Positions 23,356-34,859 of a DNA stretch of 64,000 bases are shown one piece after another. Position 1 is the first letter of the stretch; each line of letters begins with the position of its first letter. This DNA comes from Ornithodoros turicata. Taxonomy: Eukaryota > Arthropoda > Arachnida > Ixodida > Argasidae. The DNA is taken from assembly GCF_037126465.1 (NCBI RefSeq), contig NC_088206.1:12561187-12625186 (forward strand), written 5' to 3'. Below the pieces are notes generated by a model. It worked only from the letters and a program-made list of their open reading frames with translations, was not told the origin of the DNA and did not search any database. A program made the translations under genes and the position numbers.

Positions 23356-26300
23356 TATATTTTCATCCTTACCCCGAGTCCTTCCGTGCTCCCTAAGCGG
23401 CGAGGTGTACAGTCCGCGTCTCTTGTTTGCTCAACGCACGGAACTGGTGGAGGCTAGTCGGATTATCGAGCTGTTGAGATTTTCTGGTCTCAGATTCTGA
23501 GGTCTCAGGTAGCCAGTCTGACTTCGTCGTGACTTACGTCCCCCCTTTTTCTTTTCTTTCTTTCTTTATCACATCACATCTGCCTCCACTTATTTTCTGT
23601 TCTTTCGTGTAGGAAACGGACTCCTAATGAAGCGCTCGTGAAACGCCCATGTCCGGCTCGTGGCACGGTGTCAAAAGCAGTGAGAGGTCCAAGCCCTGTC
23701 AGCGGGCCATCCTGACCCATACTTGTATTACGCACTTCAGATGACAGCGTGTTCCCTATGAAGCCGTCATAGGATGTACAGACAGCCCGGGCAGCATGCC
23801 CCGATCCAATAGAGAAGCTTGTTAAAAGTCACAGTGCGGACAGAAATAGACTTCACCGAAGAAATCTGAAAGAAAGGGCACTGCGGGTGCTCTTTGATGC
23901 ACCCGTAAAAGGTACTGCTGAGCAACGGTGAATGACCTATTGGACAGACGAGTCCGTTAATGAGGGATGCTATGACCTGTGTACATTGTATTCGAGGGAA
24001 CCATTTCGAGTTCCGCAACCGGGTTGCAACGTCTGCTGAGTTAGTCTAGCGATGTGAATTCCATAGTCATTATTGGTCGGCCAAGGGTCGAATACTTAGC
24101 AGGCGTCTACGATTCGCGCGTCTGAGGTTATACGTCATAACTAGCAGCCACGCAGTACAATAGTGAGTTTTAGTACAACGTACGCTGTCGCCTTTGCTTA
24201 CGATATGCTAAACCGCACAAATGACAAATGACCCCTTTTTACTTTAGCGACCAACATATATAAGGAGGTAACCTGGCCGCCCTAAAACGTGCGTGTAGTG
24301 CCGACTGCCATAGCATGCTCGAACTCGCAGCCGGATCATTTCCATCTGCCATGACAAAGCACTTTGACTCAAAATCCGTTTTTGTGGCCTGAAATGGTCG
24401 GCGAATTTCACATTTTCAGTTGCTATCAGATTGTAGCTCAGATTTGCGCTGTTGATATATTGTTTGCATTTATACTTCACCCTGTTCTTCTTGATAGCAC
24501 CACAGTTGCCTAGAACAGCACATCCGCAGACTGAAGCCGTTCGGCTGCCTCGCAGTGCACCATACGACCGCCATCACCGTAAGGTCAGCTAAGGGGATTC
24601 GCAGTGGATGATGGGAAAGAGAGAGCGGAAAGGCTGTGATGCGTGACCGTCACATGGTCTAGGAGAGCGGGAGGTCTTGGTGGAGAGTGTGTTGCGGTGA
24701 AGAGATGGCGGTGTTCCGGAAGGACGAACGTGCACAACAGGACAAATACTACGGTTCACGTACCCGATCCCGTTGCAAGACTGAACATCGGCAGTAGTTG
24801 CCCATGAACGCAGGCTCGCTTGTAAAGGTAGTTTACGATGAGAATCGTCAAAGCGTGGTCGCAAATATTTGGACGACACAAAGGCTGCTCAACTCAGCAT
24901 GGCTAAAACTCCTGGAACTGTGCAGCATCAAGTCAAGCGACAAGTCAAGTCAAGCCATTTGCAAGATTATGAGAAGACCAAGGCAGCGTAGAAAGACGCT
25001 CCACCGAAAGAACCATCAGACAACCAGAGCCATGTTGCTTACTGAGGATTGTGTCACAGCCTTAGGCATTTCACTGCGCTACAGTTTTTTCATTCGATGC
25101 ACCTTTTCTCATCATGTCATTACCTCGTATTTCAATCTAGTTTTCTTATTCAAACTCTCTCCAGCAAGGATTGCTATCCTTAAGTCAAATGCTCAAAGTC
25201 TCCTGTACTTGGACCACCCACATTAATGTAGGTACGGAAATGAAAGAAATGTATCTACTATGAAGGGATCGTCTTTATTGAGCGACTGCAAGTGACCGAG
25301 TGTTTATTTGAGTGCACGTGACCATCTCAGTCTTACGTCACTTCTTGCGAGTGCCCTGCAACTCGGGAAGATTCCCACCGTTTGCCACTTGTCTTCCACT
25401 GCTTCTTCCACTGCTCGTCTGCTAGCAGTATCGCTCTGCGCCATCCTTCGCGTTTTCTAACAGACGTTCCATTGTTTCTTCCACCGTCATTCGGGTACTC
25501 TTGTCATTTCTTCAGCGATATCTTCTCGATGTGTGCTTTCTTCCTTGCTCTACCCGATACCCGATTAACGAAAGAAGAAACAACGCATTCTTCGTCATGC
25601 GATGTACCCCTAACGACATCAGAAAGCCTGATCGCCACCAGGCAACAATAATAACACTAACAGCGGAAGACTGATTTTCCGCCGTGTGGGCTCATTCAGC
25701 CGTGCATAAAATATTCCATCTCCGTCCTGTAAGTCTCTGCTCATTTCCTCTGAACCTAAATCATGGATAAACAAATAAACCGTAAACTCGAACACGAACA
25801 AGTCGCCTCCGACTTAAGAGTTTTTTTTGTTTTGTTTTTTTTTTCGGTCTTCTTCATCACTTAGATTTCCCAGAAACGCGCGTCGAGAAGACGCAACGAA
25901 GTATATACGTCGTCGCGAATTACATTCCTTCTTTAAGTCCTTCATGTTTCGTAATGCACTGAGATGCGCGCAGAAGCAGAAGACATGTGTCGTCTGCTTG
26001 TTAATATTGAAATCCGATTTCTGCTACCAAGCCAAACGACCTTTTGTGTAACGAAGCAAACTGTTTCGAGCGGACCTGGCGCGCATCGACGAAGTGATAA
26101 TGCAAGAAGAAAAAGCGTTCCTGTTTCCTGCTATAATTCCCAGTGCGGTCATCAAACCATCATCAGGGAGTTGGGTTGGTCGTCGAAAAAAGCCGTTGTC
26201 ACACAAATTTAACGTTGCGTGGATGAACCACCATCTCCGGTTGGCCGTCGCTGGCACCACCGTCTAATTACCGTGCGCAGAAAATCTGCGCTTCTGCGGA

Positions 26301-26999
26301 AATATGCTTCCGCTAGCGCGGCTGTCAGGCTCGGTAGCCCGCCGCACAGCACGTTGGAAGCCATGCGAGAGATAACGACCGATGAGTGACGTTAGCACTG
26401 GAGACGTTTGATGATAGTGTTTCATGAAGCCCAAGATCGTCCGTAAAAGATAACAGATAACGTGGTGCACTGAAAGCGAGGGTAATCTAGCTCCCGGCGA
26501 AAAGAAAGGCCTAGCCATGGTCCTATTTGTGTCCCTGTACAACCGTAATTAGCTTTCTGGTCACCGTGATTCTTGATTCTCGTGATTGTACGAGTAGATA
26601 TTGCAAATAATGAACATACTGTCTTCTTCAAATCTCATCTTATCATTTGCCATCCTATAGGATCCCAACAGGCAACATCATCGTTTACCGTTATCATCAT
26701 CATCGGTCATTTATTTCTACTTCCCACACTGTCGTTTCTCCAATTATGGCGTACTAGCCTATTACAGCAATGCGCTCAATACAACAACAAATATGTGATG
26801 ACAATAGCAGTGGCAGAGTTTTACAGCTTAAACTGCGATATGATCACATAATCCGCAAGTCCAGCTATTTTAATCAGGAGCCCTTTACGCGCCTTGATTG
26901 CAGAAGCACATCGAAAACTGTGAATAAGGCCAAAAAGAAAGAAAAAGAAGCGCGTGCAGGGATGTTTTATCCTTGCTTACTCATGCTTATCCATGCTTG
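23356..26999. other. No gene seen
   Basis: A half copy of the 3.5-kb MITE lies at 24163-24205 and a CAAGTCAAG repeat near 24935. No coding support in either strand. Confidence 0.5.
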
Positions 27000-27270
27000 C
27001 TCATTTCTGCAATACTTTGTACTTCAGCTTACGTTAGTATTTTTGCACAAGCGGTGGATGTCCCACGGGAGATGCTTCTTTCTAAAGCTGATCATCATCA
27101 TCATCATTCTACGCGTTTTCATAGGAGATATTGCTGTCATCTGCTACGGTAGTCGTACGTCCGCTTCTGCGCGTTCAAAATTCAAACTTCCATTGTCCAA
27201 TCATGATGTATAGATGTGGCGGGCCGATGAGTAGCGCCCCTCGTGGATCGTGCGGACGGGCTCCTCATAG
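27000..27270 (+). repeat. Dispersed repeat, copy 2
   Basis: A diverged copy of 16205-16450 (CAATACTTTGTACTTCAG, TCATTCTACGCGTTTTCAT, TAGCGCCCCT.GTGGAT.GTGCGGAC). Confidence 0.7.
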
Positions 27271-27334
27271 GGGTTGCTGGTAGTTGGTCGTGGTTATAAC
27301 ACGCCAATGACGCGTGCACTGCATTTTGAAAATA

Positions 27335-27516
27335 CAGTCAAACTCCTTTACAACGAAACTCAGGGGACAGCAAAAAAAAAAAAAAATTGCAGTAAAGGTA
27401 TTTTCGTTAAAAAGGATGTCCATTATTGAACCTATAGGGCTCCAGCGGGACCGCAAAAAAATTTGCTGTAGTGGTATTTTCGTTAAAAAGGTGTTCGCTA
27501 TAAAGGAGTTTGACTG
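27335..27516. mobile_element. pogo/Tigger-like MITE, TA-flanked
   Basis: It has 182 bp with termini CAGTCAAACTCCTTTACAAC and the inverse TATAAAGGAGTTTGACTG, and TA on both sides. The internal TATTTTCGTTAAAAAGG is repeated twice. CAGT termini with TA duplications fit the pogo/mariner group. Confidence 0.8.
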
Positions 27517-27992
27517 TATAGAATATTGAATTGGGAATGCGCGAAGCAGTACCCGGTTTTAATTACACTGGACACGTACTGTATTCCGATGCTCGGATGG
27601 CAATATCGTTCGTTGCATCATCGTCATTATTGCATCGTCATGGTTCGCTATAGAAAGTTGTCAAAACGCTATGAAGCAAGAGTGCGATAAAGCATTACGC
27701 GCGTGATAGGTACCACTCATCCACAAGTGCTGGAGTTCGTACCGGGAAACGTTGATGGCGCACAACCCTGCTATATTAGTGGCACTGACGCAATCGATTA
27801 CTTGGTGTCTCGTTTGTCATTGGTCGTCACGCCTTGGTGGTCACGCCTTCTTCACGTAACGACCAATGACGGGCAAAGACACGCAGTAATCGAGGGAGAT
27901 AACTTTGGCGAGAATAGGGCCCCCTGGAGGGATGTTGCTTACAACATCCGGCAATCGACTCCGCATTGTAGAACATTGCAACAGAAGAGGCT

Positions 27993-28292
27993 TTACCTAG
28001 CTTTGTCCAGATAAGCGACATATTGACGGTAAACGTTCACATGCTGCGTGCGGGACAAATAGGGGATCTGCTTTTTCATTCTCAAACTGGCGATATAAGC
28101 CTCACATTCGCGAGCATGCTGCAATATAGCCTTGTTCACAAAGGCGAAGTCGAATATTGACGTCGTATTATCATTATCAGTACCATCATCGTTTCGGATA
28201 TTGTGAAAAATTCGAGGCTTACAGAGAGTCAACCATCCAGCTTTGGCGGTCGGCGCTTTTACGGGATTAGCAGATACTTGAGCACCAGCCAA
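27993..28292 (-). CDS. Gene-like ORF, product unknown
   Basis: About 99 codons, open from a TGA some 30 nt upstream, without an early ATG. The acceptor-like GAGGCTACAG at the 5' side suggests an exon. The composition looks protein-like (SIFDFAFVNKAILQHARECE, YRQYVAYLDKAR then stop). No family recognised, no transmembrane segment. Confidence 0.35.
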   Translation of the reverse strand: MAGAQVSANPVKAPTAKAGWLTLCKPRIFHNIRNDDGTDNDNTTSIFDFAFVNKAILQHARECEAYIASLRMKKQIPYLSRTQHVNVYRQYVAYLDKAR

Positions 28293-28443
28293 TCGAACTG
28301 TAGCCTCGCATCGAAAAGTGAAAAAAATTCAACTTGCCACTGAAGGTGAATGGAACAGAAGCATCTGGCCGGAATAGAGTCAGGTCGTCTCATGTTAACA
28401 TAGCAACATGAGCGTCCATGCCATTATTGACATCTTCTGCTCA

Positions 28444-28794
28444 TCACCGCCAAGCGAAGTGTTCTTTCCGCAAAGTGCTAACGTTCAGCCAAACGTTCAA
28501 TTCGGCAACTAATACGAAATTGATAGAAATGAAAGAGCGCAGACAAGCTAGTGCATGTGAGCTGTACCCTGCAGGCACATCGTTTTGTATGGTAACGAAC
28601 AGGAATACTTTCAAAGATCCTCGACCTCCACGTAAACACACCGAAGCCCCCACCTCATGTACAATACGGGAGATTACGACAAGTGAGCCGCAAGCAGTAC
28701 ATGCATGAGCAGGGCAGACGAGTTGCCCCTGTATACGTCTCATGGTATCCACATCGGTGTCATTGAAAACTACACGCATTTCGTAGCCTTCCAT
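28444..28794 (-). CDS. Gene-like ORF, product unknown
   Basis: It starts at a true ATG (28794) and encodes 116 residues, including RVVFNDTDVDTMRRIQGQLV, CPAHACTACG (a CxxxxCxxC cluster) and a hydrophobic stretch. It lies 150 nt from, and on the same strand as, the ORF at 27993-28292. The opposite strand is also open for 96 codons, which weakens the case. Confidence 0.25.
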   Translation of the reverse strand: MEGYEMRVVFNDTDVDTMRRIQGQLVCPAHACTACGSLVVISRIVHEVGASVCLRGGRGSLKVFLFVTIQNDVPAGYSSHALACLRSFISINFVLVAELNVWLNVSTLRKEHFAWR

Positions 28795-28969
28795 TAAACC
28801 CGACGCGGTATATCTTCGCTATATTTGTGAATCACTTATAGTATGGAAACACAGGCAGCATGAACTTCAAAAATGCACATTCCTATTAGTCACATCACCA
28901 GAGGCAATAAACTCCTAACAGTCATTATTCCTGTACTGTTTAACTTCAGGGCCATTCAAATGAGCATCT

Positions 28970-29128
28970 ATGGGCGAGGATATCTGTACTCGGTCCTCTA
29001 GTATAAACAGCGGCCGGCATTACAACGCAGATTTCCGGGAAGCAATCGACATGCTCATCGTGTACCTCACACAACGAGGTATGGACGTTCCTCAAGCAGA
29101 GTCCCGTCTACCTTCGCCTCACCTGTAA
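28970..29128 (+). CDS. Short gene-like ORF, product unknown
   Basis: ATG at 28970, 52 codons, TAA at 29126. It encodes HYNADFREAIDMLIVYLTQR then GMDVPQAESRLP. The amphipathic helix-like sequence is suggestive only. Confidence 0.22.
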   Translation: MGEDICTRSSSINSGRHYNADFREAIDMLIVYLTQRGMDVPQAESRLPSPHL

Positions 29129-29436
29129 ACAGCCGCCGGACATGAAATTGAAACGGAACGGGTATGCCTTAACGGGAGTGTGCTGTCATCGATCTCGAAG
29201 AGGTAACGGTTGATCGTGCTCTAAGCGTGGAATTCAGAAGTAAAGATGCCGAAAGAACAGGATGATGTACGAACCAACGTGTTAGGGTATTTATCTGCGT
29301 GATGCTGGAACACGACACTCGTTACTGGCGCGTCAAATCGTTGTATATCACGTATCTGCCTTTCACAGCATTTGCGCAACGCATCGTCAGAGTGTGAACT
29401 TCTGCCTCCCTGCTCCGCGGTCCCTAAAGCCCGTCC

Positions 29437-29736
29437 TTGCCACGGTGCTTACGGTGCGTAATTCGTCGTCTGCGGCTCTATGTTCCGCTAGCAGCAGCAA
29501 TGTTGTGCAAGATAGGGGTCGCTGGTACGCCGAACTGGGAAGCTTGTGGAACACCTGAAGACGTGGAGCACGCACTGGAGCGTTGTAAACGCCTCGTACA
29601 CAGCCGACAGTCTCTGAAAAGTGCCCCGGATAGGCTGGACCGTCGATCACTCAACGTGGAGATGGTGCGAGGGGACGGCCAGATCAGCAGAGACAACCTG
29701 CACTTTGCGCCCCGGTGTGCTTTCCAAAAGCCATAG
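29437..29736 (+). pseudogene. LINE ORF2 C-terminal fragment
   Basis: The plus-strand translation includes WEACGTPEDVEHALERCKRLV followed by DRLDRRSLNVEMVRG. The C-x3-10-CG.PE.VEH...C pattern is the zinc-knuckle-like C-terminus common in R1/Jockey/I-type LINE ORF2 proteins. No reverse transcriptase core accompanies it, so it is a truncated relic of a family different from the 44-48 kb element. Confidence 0.6.
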
Positions 29737-30176
29737 GTGATGTGGCCATCTTTTATGACTCAACGCTCACTGTATCTCAAGAAAGCGATTAGCGTCTTGG
29801 TTTAAAACACACAGACCAAGTGTTCTGAAGCAGCTGGCTGCCCTAGTCCGCTGCTGACGTCTCCTTTTTCTTTCTTTTTACCTCTCTCTCTCTCTCCCTC
29901 TCTTCATGACATAACACTCGAGCATTCAATTAATTTCCTTGCCACAACCTTAGCAGTAAAAGCAGTCCCACTTCGTGCAAAATAGTCATACAACAATACC
30001 TTCATAGCTAAAATCTAAAGTACTGTACGATTGAATTGGAAACGCTATGTAGACTTTGCTCAGATGACCCCAAATACCAGATATGACACAGATACGAAGA
30101 AGACACACACGATCACGAGAGAAAGGCAGGATCGGAGACAGGTACTTTCACTCGGCAGAAATACTGTCACTCCTGA

Positions 30177-30530
30177 AATAACTTCATCACTAAGCATTCC
30201 AATGCGCTGCCAAATACCAAAGCTATCGTGCGGGAACACGAACACATTCTTCGCAATAACGAGCAGCTAAAAAACGTGTTGCTTTTCCTGTACGAGTCGC
30301 ATATCGACGCAGAAAAAGCCCTGGTAACGAACGTGCTTCTCAAATTGAGCACAGCCATCCACCCTCGCACGGAGCAATACGTGAAGATTGTTCAACAGGC
30401 TACTACAGCTGAAGCGTATACGTATAATGACCCGTATACACCCGCACTCAAAAAGGCATTCGAATGTGCCAGATCCACCGGCACGTTTGAAGAAATCGCG
30501 CAACAAATGAACAACCGTCTAAGCGGGTAG
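30177..30530 (+). CDS. Gene-like ORF followed by AATAAA, product unknown
   Basis: Open from a TGA at 30174 to TAG at 30528, about 117 codons with no early ATG. The sequence looks like an alpha-helical protein (ILRNNEQLKNVLLFLYESHI, FECARSTGTFEEIAQQMNNR). AATAAA occurs about 60 nt after the stop. It could be a 3' terminal exon or a retrocopy or integrated fragment. Not recognised. Confidence 0.38.
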   Translation, partial: NNFITKHSNALPNTKAIVREHEHILRNNEQLKNVLLFLYESHIDAEKALVTNVLLKLSTAIHPRTEQYVKIVQQATTAEAYTYNDPYTPALKKAFECARSTGTFEEIAQQMNNRLSG

Positions 30531-30984
30531 GGAAAGGATACTCCGTGATATCCGAACATTTTGACACGCCTGTGGTACGTTTGATTGCAATAAATTATAC
30601 GGCACGGTATTAGAAAATGAATTCGCACACACTAGCGACAGACATGATAGGCAGTCATTTGTCATGCATAAAGCTAATTTAGCACACCAGTTGGCGCCGC
30701 TGAATAACAAGGTACTCTAGAAACGCATATAGAATTTGTTCCAACACTTCCCGACTTCTTTTCTGGCATATCATACTATTACTTACTTGCTAAAAATGAT
30801 AACTCGTGGCTTTACGCTGCGAGATAAATGTGATCATTTGATGTGACATAACTGTGACACTTTGATAGTAACTGGGACAAATGTTGGCCACCTCATCGTT
30901 CTTCAACGTGCGCCAAAAGCTGAGCACACGGCACAGCGTATTTAGCGCACAAGAAGACAGCGTGTTTAAGCAACTTGTACCTTG

Positions 30985-31065
30985 CCACCACCTTGCTGGC
31001 GTCCTCGACCGGGTTCGAACCCGCGATCTTGGGATCAGTAGGCGAACACGCTACGTACTTGACAC
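30985..31065 (-). mobile_element. tRNA-like SINE head
   Basis: The minus-strand B box GCGGGTTCGAACCCGGTCGA lies downstream of an A-box-like segment (TTCGCCTACTGATCCC spacing). No clean acceptor-stem pairing, so it is read as a SINE relic. Confidence 0.45.
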
Positions 31066-32825
31066 TGCTGTTCGTACTCTGCTATTACTGCTGTTATTAC
31101 TACTCTGCTAGACTACGATACTATTTCACAACCGTGCGTTCTAAACTCTCAAATATTAAGCTTCCCCCATTACAAAAGAAGCTTGTCGTCTGCTATTTGT
31201 ACCTGCAACTCTTCCTTTCGTTTTCGTTTTCGTTTTCAAGGCTCTGACGTTAATCCCAAATTACCATTGCAACTCATTACATATATAGTGTGGGAATCTT
31301 GTCTGCAATTATTTTATTGAGTGTAATAGTGTAGTCACGCAACCTGTATAAAACGAGCATTCTTGCGCGAAGGGCTTTAAATACTATGTGCAGCAGCAGA
31401 CGGGCAGTTTATGTTGGCGGCGTAGACTTACAGTTCGTTGCTTGTAAACCCAGTAGAACAAGTTATGCACGTGCCAGAGCATTCTTAACGCTTTTAATTC
31501 CCTGCGAAAATTGCGGTAGAAGCTGTTTGAGGTGACCTCTGGTGGGAAATAACCCACAGTTCGTCAGGCAACGGTGATATATGTTCCAGGCACAGTTCTC
31601 GAGAATGATTTGCTGCTCCTGATGGCTGCGTAGCCAACAGGCAGCCGATATTTTAGAGCCAGTGTTATGAGCATGCAATGTAATTTTACCGCCGTACTTG
31701 ACGAGTAGTGCAGCGTCGGCGGCAACTTCGACACAGTGTTGCTCCTTGTGTTCAATTTAAATTTTCTATAAAAAAAACTATGAGTGCAATTATGATGAAA
31801 ACTTTGTGACGTAAGACTTCTGAGAATACGCGAATTTTCTGAGATAGCGCTTCTACTGCTTTACGATACCTTCAAAGAACCCTCAGTGTGACAACCATGG
31901 GGACTCGCATGGCCATACAGTTGTCTCGCAAGGTAAAGCCACGAGTTACAATTATCAAACAATCAACCAATCATTATCAATTACAGAAGCTGTAGGGCTC
32001 GCTTGCTCAAGAAGTGATTTCACAAGGATTCATTAATGAGCTTCGTAAATATTTCAGTTGGGGAACGATGGGGCATGTTACTCGGGACGCGATTCCTATC
32101 ATTAGACCCTGTAAAGGTGGATCATAAGCGTGATAACAAAATAATCACAAACAAAGAAAAATGAACGAGCAAATAAAGCGTAGCCAACGCAGCCCTTGCG
32201 AAAGCCACACAAGAAACCACTAGGAAAGAAAAAAAAAAGCGGAAAGAGCTAGAAAACTGGAAACACAATAGTGAAAATAACTTTCAATAGAAACAATATT
32301 GCGGGGAGTGAGCGACATCTACGAGATATCTTCCATGACAGGAAGACCCCCGAACGGTTACTCCCTTTCTCTTTTACACTATCCCATCTCTCAGGATTGT
32401 ATTACCGCAGTGTTGTGCAGTAATTTGCTCTTGTCCGTCCGTCGCTTCGGACATCTAGAAAAGTGATGGCACGGTTCCAACAAGAGTTCGTTTACTGTGC
32501 AGTACAATCTCGTATAGGATTACAGTAGGCGATTTTCTTTCTTTCTTTTTGTTCATGGATTCCATCGTTTCGTTCCCTTCTCTACTAAGAGCAGTACCTG
32601 GTTTATGGTCTATGCAAAGCACTGTGGAGAACCATAACCCAGATGCAGATTACAACAGTGCAGTATAAGAAATGTCGCCGATTACTGTGCTGAGAGTACG
32701 CCTCTGATGTTCTCGTCAAAATATTTTTTATGAGTTCCGAGGAAGAATATACTGCGTCATTTTAATGTACAACGAAAGAAATATCGACGTCATTTTTCGG
32801 CGCGCACATTTTTCTAGTTTATATA
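31066..32825. other. No gene seen
   Basis: CGTTTTCGTTTT repeats near 31220 and the inverted TAAAGCCACGAGTTACAATT motif at 31935. Nothing else recognisable. Confidence 0.5.
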
Positions 32826-33595
32826 CCGTCAACCCCCGATTTATGAACACCCTCGGTTCCCTGAAAAATCGTTCATAAATCGAGGGATTCATAGATCGAA
32901 AATTCAGTTAACTGAGTACTATCGAGCAAATGGAACAGTATTTCCGATTTGGGATTGTGTTTATAATGCCATATATTGTGTAATTTTGCTTTTGACCATG
33001 CCTTCTGCTGTATCAATCTCACAAAGAACAGACGTTAGCGCATTCACACTCTGTTTATTATGCAATACTAAATTGTTTAATTTTGCTTTGGACCATGCCT
33101 TCCGCTGTGTCAATCTTGGAAAGAAGAGATGTCACCACATTCGCACTGGACTGGTCTCGGATTTCCTCCGGGATTTTTAACCTCCGTTTATTAATCTCAG
33201 GGTGACAGCGACCACCTTATTCATCAACTGAGGTCAGGAACACTCGGTCGCACCTTGTGCGACCCCGGAAAACCCGTTTGTTGTTCCGATTTCGAGGGGT
33301 TAAGAACCGAGAGTTCAATACCTGGAAAACGTTTTATCCGTTGAGGCGTCATTCATAGGACCACGGAATTATCCCTTTGAAGGTTTCTGTTGACCTCGGA
33401 ACGATCCGTTCATAAATTGAGGGCAAAAACGCTGGGCAACTCCTATAGTTGGTTCCCAGAAATTCCGTTCATTATTCGAATATCGAGGTTCATAAAACGA
33501 GGGAAAAATGAATGGAAAAAGTTTGGTTCCCCGTGCTCGTGTTCATAAAACGAGGGAATTCATAAATCGAAGGTTCATAAATCGAGGGTTGACTG
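32826..33595. mobile_element. pogo/Tigger-like element with internal tandem duplication
   Basis: Termini read CCGTCAACCCCCGATTTATG and the inverse AAATCGAGGGTTGACTG, TA on each side. The motif TTCATAAATCGAGGG (or AAACGAGGG) recurs several times near both ends. At about 32967-33150 an approximately 90-bp unit containing GACCATGCCTTC is repeated twice. I could not find a credible transposase reading frame. Confidence 0.75.
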
Positions 33596-34489
33596 TATAT
33601 GTCTCACGAAAAACAATAGTCATTATCAGTTCGGTTAGAACTGACGGTCCAAAGACTGTTCGTCAACCAATGACCTAAAGTAAAAGCCGGAAACCATCGA
33701 GGTTTTCTCTTACCACTAGTGCTCAGAAGAAAAAAGAGCATCGGAAGATCCTTTGATGCGTGACGAGTGAAACGTGGGTGCTTCGTGACGCTCGCAAGTT
33801 CCCTTTTGCCGAAACTCTTCAAGAAACATGCTTAGCAAATATATTTTTTTTTGACATGAAGTCTCATTGTGCTCGATGCTATACGTGCGAGCGCGCAATA
33901 AAGAGCCGGGTCACTTCTTCATGATGAAAGGCCTTGTCTTTTTAAGTGTTGGGTGTGACTTGGACATAAGCCGTCTGACTACCCGGAATGAGACGCTTCA
34001 GCCGTGACAAATGAATTTGCGCCGGGATTTCGCCGTACGACAGCTGCGCTAACGACGTGAAAAGCTGCTAAATGATTATGTTAACAAGGACATGAGAACT
34101 TACGATAATAATCCTAATCGCCAACAATAAATTATTTTGTTACGTCAATGTTATTTAATTACTACAGTTGCTTATCTTACAGTTTCATTTACTTAATTAG
34201 TTATCGATTAATACAGTTACGTCACCGCACCTTCGTATTTTTCCCGTCGCGTCGATCACAAAGTTCTACAAATCCGTTCATAAAACAACGTCATGCAAGC
34301 TATCATTCTTCCAGCAAACATCAACAGAATAGGATACCTTACCACGTCATATCGCAGAATGTACCGACTACACCCAATTAATTAACTGACATCATTAAGG
34401 GAATCATTAAAGAACTGACAGCACTTTTTTTTTTCTTTTTTACTAAACTGCTGTTCCATACGTGCCTTTTCGTGCTTTATCTCTGTCTT

Positions 34490-34587
34490 ATTTATAATCG
34501 GATATTTCTTACGTCGTTACTGTACCGTACGCCCACTCCCTCATGTAATGACCCAATGACGCCTTGGTGGCATAAATAAATAAATAA
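34490..34587 (+). repeat. Probable LINE 3' fragment with (AAAT)n tail
   Basis: ACGCCTTGGTGGCATAAATA then AAT repeats resembles the 3' end of LINEs with this tail. It is short and without coding sequence; it could instead be the tail of the minus-strand SINE next to it. Confidence 0.35.
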
Positions 34588-34850
34588 ATTAATTACCACT
34601 GAACTCACTAAGATCTCAGACGAAAAATATGTGGGGCATCTTCCGAGCTTCTCAGGTTCGTTACGAAAAACAGTTGCTAAGTCATTAGAAGAGTGGCTTT
34701 TGTCTCGTTGAGTTACGTCTGTGCCGCCGTGCAAGTAACTCACGAAAAGGTTAAAGTGCACCGGAGACAGGACTGGAACCCAAGCCTTCCCGATCTCGGG
34801 TGAGGTGTGCTACCAGTCACACCACGTCGGCATGGCCCTTTCTTGAATTC
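34588..34850 (-). mobile_element. tRNA-derived SINE-like head and body
   Basis: On the minus strand GTGGTGTGACTGGTAGCACA and GCTTGGGTTCCAGTCCTGTC (B box) give a tRNA-like head. The body after it runs to an ATTT repeat near 34570-34588. The family differs from A and B. Confidence 0.5.
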
Positions 34851-34859
34851 CGGAGCCTC

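Noticed and set aside
27703..28014. 103-residue plus-strand ORF
   Set aside because: It spans an inverted repeat (TCATTGGTCGT / ACGACCAATGA at about 27816-27870) and has no domain; likely chance.
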